Shown here: one piece after another, positions 58,881-64,000 of the stretch
How positions within the stretch are numbered: position 1 is the first letter of the stretch
Layout: every line of letters starts with the position of its first letter
Source: Trametopsis cervina
Taxonomy: Eukaryota; Basidiomycota; Agaricomycetes; Polyporales; Irpicaceae
NCBI GenBank assembly: GCA_022385755.1
Contig: MU278368.1
Coordinates: forward strand, 144,224 to 208,223
Length of the DNA stretch: 64,000 nucleotides
Direction of reading: 5' to 3'
The notes under the pieces: model-generated
Databases searched by the model: none
What the model was told of the DNA's origin: nothing
What the model saw: only the letters and a program-made list of their open reading frames with translations
Made by a program: the position numbers and the translations under genes

Positions 58881-58954
58881 GTGACACACATCTATGTATT
58901 ATATGCCCTCACAAAGCGACATCCAGATAAATAGTACAGTCAGAACATCTATAT
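58881..58954 (+). repeat. Dispersed repeat, copy 2 (other copy 50416-50486)
   Basis: See the copy at 50416. This one lies between the CLC pseudogene and the F-box/LRR-like gene. Confidence 0.85.
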
Positions 58955-59072
58955 GTATGATAACAAAGCAAAGCTCAAGCACTTAGTGACAATCCATCCG
59001 TGTTTAGAAATCTATGCACAACTCGCGCGAACGGCACAGCAAGCCCTACTTATAAGCTCGCCGGCCGTTCGC

Positions 59073-60538
59073 TTATCCATCCAGCGCGGCCAGGTCCTTA
59101 GTCAAGTCGACCTGGAGCGACTTGTCGCCTGACGTGAACTCGATCTCCACGAGGCCGGGGAACATCGTGAGGAGCGCGCGTACAAATGCAGCGACGCCCA
59201 CGTCGGACGGTGGCGGGCTCACTATGAGCGTGCGCAGTGTCGTTTGCCGCACGCTCGTCTCCGCGGGCGCGGAGTTGGGGGTGTCGAAGGCGGAGGTGTC
59301 GAGCGGGAAGACGAGTGCGTGCAGGCGAGGGCAGCGCGCCGCGAACGACTGGAGTGCCGCGAACGTCGTCTTGGGCGCGTCGAACGCGTTGACTTGGTCC
59401 GTCGTGGTCCCGAAGTCGAGCCTCTCAAGGTGCGGCCACCACGTGGCCATCTCATCTATGTCTCTATCAGTGAGGTCGGGTGTGAACGATAGGCCCAGCG
59501 TGAGCACGCGCAAGGCGCGCAGACCGCTCAGCGGTTGCAGGGCCTCAAGCCCGAGGCGCGAAGGGGGGAGAGCGAGGAAGAAGACGTCGTTCCTCTCTTT
59601 GAACTGGTCTATAGTGAGCTCTTGGAGGGTGTCTGCAGTTTTGGAGGCGAGGAGGTCGAACATGGGTAACCAAGTTGCCACTTCTTGTTCGTACTCTTCG
59701 TCATCGAGGTGAAGCGAGCGGAGCGTGCCGCGCGGTATTATGGAGAGTATCGCGCAGACCAGTGCGCGCTTACCGCGGATGCGTAGCCTACGTAGCCCAG
59801 CGAACGATGCGGCTGGCGCAAGCGCTGCTGCGAATTCTCCAGCCTCAATGTGGGGAGCGTGTATGGTCAGAGACTGCAGGTAGGGGAGCATAGTCAGAGA
59901 AGCGAGCGTCGTGGCAGAGGGAGACCGGCCGGCGTATAGCACCAGCGAACGCAGGGACGTCAGCGATGGCAGGATGTTGCGGAGGGCGGAGCCCATGTAG
60001 CCGCGGATCCGCAGGCTCTCTAGGTGTGGCGTGAATTGGACGAGCGCGACTGCGATGCTGCTACTTCTGGAATGTGCTATGTTGGTGCCCATGAAATCCC
60101 CGAAGTCCACACGCAGTTCTCGCAGGGTCGGCGACGCTAAGAAGTTGAGTGGCACGATGCAGCCAGCGCCAGCGATACTGGCAGAGCGAAGTTGCGGAAG
60201 AACGACGGTGGTTATTTCGGGCTCCACGAGACAAGTCGTGAGCCTGAAATGTTGCACTCGAGCCGCGTAGTAGTCTACAACCTTCGCGGACTGTACACGT
60301 GTCAACAATGTACGGTAGTCGCCTGTGCGTGGGCACTCACCTCCGTGTCATTATACAAATCCAGCAGCGGCTTGTGGGAGTCCAACCTGCTCCACAGCCT
60401 CTCCGTCGACGGGTCTTTCCAGGCTCTGCACGTCCTTGCGAGCCGGCAAAGTGCCCGCCGGTAGTCCGCCTGTTCCCAGTCCGCGCAGTATTCGAGGACA
60501 GACTGGAAGACCTCGTCTATGAGCAACGCTTGGTGCAT
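59073..60538 (-). CDS. F-box/LRR-like protein
   Basis: Exons 60538..60341 and 60290..59073; 471 aa. The first exon holds an F-box-like start (MHQALLIDEVFQSVLEYC, CRLARTCRAWKDPSTERLW), the version frequent in basidiomycetes. The second exon has repeated leucine-rich units (SPTLRELRVDFGDF, TPHLESLRIRGYMG, LTSLRSLVLYAG, LPYLQSLTIHAP, GLRRLRIRGK, WPHLERLDFG), a likely LRR substrate-binding arc. Probable SCF ubiquitin-ligase adaptor; substrate unknown. Unrelated in sequence to the pair at 8640/10266. Confidence 0.82.
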
Positions 60539-61196
60539 GTTGAGTGTCGTGCGGATGGACAGAGGACTGGTATTGGAGAGGATGGGAGATGGTGGCGGGC
60601 GAAAGAGAGCACTTACAGCAGTTGCAACCGAACATACTGTATACGGATCAAAAGTTTTCAGCAGGGCGCCGTCTGATTGGTCGCTAGTATTAGTTGGAAC
60701 TACCCTTCCGATGTGCTCTCTGCGTCACCACGTCTTTGTAGTAGCATGAGCTGCGAAACAGTTCTCATCGCAGCAGTTCAGCTGGCTTTTCTCTAAGGCA
60801 TTATTCCCGACGGAGAGAACAACAGACACCAATACCCTGCCTCACCCTGCCCATTGATGTCAAGTCAAGTTTCTTTCCCGGAAAAGTGAACCGGAATTTC
60901 CAATGTTACTGAGGTGCGAGCATCACCATCGAATGATAAAGTCGAATGAACTGGTCCGGGGATCATGGTGGTGAGTAGGAAACTGACTACTGAGAAGCAA
61001 AGACGAGGAACGGCGCCTGGCACTGTGGACGCGTTCCGGCCGGGGAATGCCGCAGGACGATGAAAGAAACAAGGCCAAATACTCTTTCTTCGTCCCGCAC
61101 TCCAACCCCTTGCTCACGCCCGTATCGTCGGCTTGGAACTGACTTTCTCAAAAACAGGGACATAGGAAACAAGCCTGACACCGTATTTCTCCCGAA
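60539..61196. promoter_or_regulatory. Divergent promoter region, F-box/LRR and CID genes
   Basis: About 660 bp between two divergent start codons; no additional gene or clear TATA box. Confidence 0.45.
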
Positions 61197-63680
61197 ATGG
61201 CGTCCCTGGAGGTAAATCTTGCGCGTACAATCTTCCCGGATGACACTCACGATGCACTAGGGGTTTGAGACGACATTGAAAGAAGTCCTCCATGCGAAAC
61301 GACTCTCTGCCTCCAGGATGGATAAGCTGACAGAGATGGCCTTGTCTCTGATGGAGGTGCGTCGCTGTTTACTGCATGCGTTTCTGCGTGCTGACCCTTT
61401 GCCCTACAGCAAGATACACAGCTCGTGTCGGTGATGTACCGGACACACAAATCGTCATCCGCCGCGTCCAAGATCCACAGCCTTTACGCCTTTGATGCAT
61501 TGTCTCGCGCAGCCCGGAATCAGGTAGTCAAACAAAAGCTAGACGTGCACGCGATAGTAGGCAATTGCGCCACATTCCTGATCAAGGTCGAGGGCGTCCT
61601 CGATGGTCTTTTCCAAGATATCCTCTCGTCGGGCCACCCTGAAGCAAAGGTTAGCCTCTCTCTCGTAGCCACGCACTGACGGGTGGTTGTGGCAAAGAGA
61701 TATAGTGTTTCGTATTGCGTAGTTCATGTCTAGTCGCGTCAAAGCGCGACACTGGCTTTCGTGCAAAAGCGCACGCACGCCCCCGGCGCGGCCACTTGAT
61801 ACTAACACGCTCACGCGACGCGCCAGTGCAGCGGGGGTCCTGTCACATGATCTGTGTTTGTTTGGGCGACAGCTACTTACGATAACATCACCCCAGGAGA
61901 AAACAAAGAAGATATTGGACATCTGGCTCAAGTCGAATACGTTCCCTTCGGCTGTATTGACACGTTTACACAAACTGGTGAAAGAGACAGAGAAAGAGAA
62001 AGGTGCCTATCATGTTCATACGTGTTCGCTAAGTATTTTTCCATATGCGCAATCCCACCTTTTTTTGGAAACAACCCTGCACGTGAGATCTGAACTGAAA
62101 TGCAATCTTGTCTGCGTCAGAACCCGACAAAGCAACTGCTGTTACGGCAGATCCTCGAATACATACCGCGCCATCAGCAAACCACACGCCGCAGGTCACA
62201 GCGGCGGCGACATCAACTGCTGTGCCGGAGGTGTCTCCCGGCTCCGTGCAGTCTGCGCTGCTCGCACTGCTCAGCCAGGCCGCAAACGCTGCAGCCACTT
62301 CGTGAGTTTCCAACATTCTTGAACAAAAGTGGCAGCGGCCTTAAGCACTTCTACAGCCAAATAGTACCAAATAATGCATCGGTAGACCCGCAGTTGGCGC
62401 TGTTTCAGCAGTTGAAGCAGGCAACGAATGCAGGAGGGCCTGCAGCGGCTCTTGCCCCTAATCAGCATGTTACAGTACCCATGTCTGTAGTGCCCTCTTC
62501 CGCTCCTGCCAATATTCCACCTGTAGCATCTTCTGTCGGAGGACCCTCGCGGAACTATCCTTACCGAGACGATCGTAGCGGCTTGACTCGTAGTGAACCC
62601 TATCATGACAGGTTCAATGGCCCGCCTCGCGGCAGAGATTTTTACGACAACCGCGAGCCAAGAGGCGGCTTCAGAGGCGGCCCTCGAGGTCGCGGCCGCG
62701 GCAGGTGGGATGACCGTGACCGCCAGTATGACAGAAACAGGGGCAACAGCAACGACTGGAGACCCCCGCCGCCTCACAGAACTCAGCCCAGTCGCTCTCG
62801 AAGTCCTGTCGCTAGGCGGAACGTGAGACCATACAGTCCGCCGAACAGGCGAACCTCTCATCCAGGCGCCTCCAGTCCACCGCGTCTCGTACCACCAGCC
62901 AATCCGCACGATAGCGGGAAGGACGAATTCGGACGGGATATCAGACAGCGTTCGCCGCACGAAGACACCTCAGCGCCTCCGTCATACACGACCGGCCAAT
63001 CGCCTTCACGCTCCGCATCGATTCCCAGCGAGGACCGCGGTTCAGCACATCCAGAGAAGAGACAACACGACACATCGCTGAATACTCAGCCCATACCTTC
63101 CTCCATTCCAGCATCTACCTCCACGTCTATACCTGAGGCAGCTGCAGGCTTGGATTCATTCGATCTTACAGCGTTCGACCCCACTGCGGCTGCATCATGG
63201 GAGGCGCTGGGGAAGGCATGGAACGTTACCAATGGCTACATGCCGTCGCAGGAGGAGTTGATGCAGTATATGTTGTCTATGAGCACGCCAAATACTTTCC
63301 CCATCATGAGCTACGAAGAAGACCAGACAGCACAGTGGTCGGATAGGCAGGAGGCGGGCTGGGGTCAAGGCACTCCGCGACGCGGGGGCAGGGGACATCG
63401 CGGTTCATTTGGGCATGGGCATGAATACGGCAATGGCCGAGGGGACTTCAGGGAGCGAGGACAAGGGCGAGGGTTCGACCACGATACGGATGCCTTGACG
63501 CTAGTGGGAGGTGATGAATCTATATCGTACACAGAGCCAATCAGCGATCACACACAGGCGCAGCCCCAGCACGATATGATTCCCGGAGGGTATGAAGAAG
63601 CGGGACCGGGGCCGTTTACAAAAGGAGGGATGCAGAAAGTGGGCGATGGGTGGGTGTGGTCAGGTGCTGGCATAGCCTAG
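61197..63680 (+). CDS. CID-domain RNA polymerase II CTD-binding protein with RGG regions
   Basis: Exons 61197..61211, 61261..61356, 61410..61649, 61897..62002, 62121..62301, 62357..63680; 653 aa. The N-terminal 150 residues form a CTD-interaction domain: FETTLKEVLHAKRLSASRMDKLTEMAL, MEQDTQLVSVMYRTHKSS, IHSLYAFDALSRAA and the closing KILDIWLKSNTFP. Such proteins (Nrd1, Seb1, SCAF4/8) read CTD phosphorylation and direct termination or 3' processing in the nucleus. An Ala/Pro linker follows, then an Arg/Gly-rich region (FRGGPRGRGRGRWDDRD), an RSRSPVARR stretch and a second Gly-rich tail (RRGGRGHRGSFGHGH). No RRM is visible, unlike Nrd1/Seb1. The first exon is 15 nt; one intron (61650-61896) is 247 nt, long for this genome. 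Confidence 0.88.
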
Positions 63681-63742
63681 GCGAATTCTGTTTTGTATAC
63701 CAGGGACATGCTTATCATAGCACACGCATATCTTTTTTATCC

Positions 63743-63970
63743 TTACACTGAAGCTTCTGCTTGCTCCACTCCTGCTAGTTCGTAGCCGTACTCGTTTGCC
63801 ACTGTTCTCGTACCGTTTTGTTCGTATACGTTTCTTGGTTGCGAGGATTGAAGGCCGAAAGAGCTGGCCTCTTGAGACCAGAATGGGTTCGGCCAGTAAA
63901 TCAGATAACAGGTAGCTGCGGTGCCTGCACCTAGTAAACTGCCCACGAGCACGTCTTCCTTATGGTGTCT
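63743..63970 (-). CDS. PAP2-family lipid phosphatase, last exon (5' part outside window)
   Basis: Final exon encoding 75 aa, beginning after an intron acceptor (CTCATAG on the minus strand). It starts RHHKEDVLVGSLLGAG, the third PAP2 motif of fungal phosphatidate/diacylglycerol-pyrophosphate phosphatases (usually YRHH-xDV-xGS), then a last membrane helix ending in YWPNPFW and a short cytosolic tail. Likely DPP1/LPP1-like and membrane-bound. Upstream exons lie beyond 64000. Confidence 0.8.
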   Translation of the reverse strand, partial: RHHKEDVLVGSLLGAGTAATCYLIYWPNPFWSQEASSFGLQSSQPRNVYEQNGTRTVANEYGYELAGVEQAEASV

Positions 63971-64000
63971 CTATGAGAGACGTCAGTGCCGCTCAAAAAG

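Noticed and set aside
1..64000. PAP2-family genes at both ends of the window
   Set aside because: Considered as a duplicated pair, but the motifs belong to different branches (dolichyldiphosphatase versus DPP1/LPP-like), so the placement is coincidental.
1..64000. tRNA, rRNA or CRISPR features
   Set aside because: No T-arm/B-box patterns with a matching A box, no rRNA-like sequence, and no regularly spaced repeats of the CRISPR kind were seen.

Overview
The window is nuclear DNA of a filamentous basidiomycete, most probably an agaricomycete. The evidence is the dense gene packing on both strands, many GT-AG introns of about 47-75 nt, F-box-like proteins, a DUF6535 membrane protein, a DNMT5-type DNA methyltransferase-ATPase and a Ty1/copia retrotransposon. 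Exon models were built by hand from reading frames, splice signals and conserved motifs; they are not transcript-supported. One run of 580 N (55173-55752) interrupts the retrotransposon.

Layout. 1-7649: dolichyldiphosphatase 3' part, a DUF1399 glycine-rich-domain protein with a Gly/Cys tail, an F-box protein, and an EFM7-like methyltransferase. 8007-11541: CRIPT (-) and two tandem F-box-like paralogs. 12145-19270 (-): a nine-exon DNMT5 gene (2236 aa) with a PCNA-binding-like motif, C5-methyltransferase, zinc cluster and RING-interrupted SNF2 ATPase. 19624-21355 (-): flavin monooxygenase. 23148-28986: two inverted copies of an unrecognised four-exon membrane-protein gene, each followed by an LTR-like sequence, flanking a secreted GH16 glucanase (-). 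A third copy without the LTR-like tail is at 46145-47002. 31173-37566: DUF6535 membrane protein (+) convergent with a 19-exon CLC chloride channel/transporter (-) that has two consecutive 17-nt microexons. 39098-44840: a zinc-knuckle-like hypothetical protein (+), a class II-type sirtuin (-) with a 12-nt microexon, and PEX7 (+) divergent from the sirtuin. 49021-50157: secreted class 3 lipase.

51710-57335: a heptad-repeat coiled-coil gene split by a very young copia element (352-bp LTRs that look identical, 5-bp target duplication). 57859-58812: a decayed duplicate of the 3' half of the CLC gene joined to a PEX7 fragment. 59073-64000: F-box/LRR-like gene (-), a CID (RNA polymerase II CTD-binding) protein (+) and the last exon of a PAP2-family lipid phosphatase (-).

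Functionally this is mostly housekeeping (dolichol recycling, peroxisomal import, RNA polymerase II-coupled RNA processing, ion transport, maintenance DNA methylation) mixed with lineage-specific families (F-box, DUF6535, the three-copy membrane family) and secreted hydrolases. No operon-like system is expected or seen. The points of most interest are the DNMT5 architecture, the new three-copy gene family, the fresh transposon insertion, the microexons, and the gene fragments scattered by segmental duplication.
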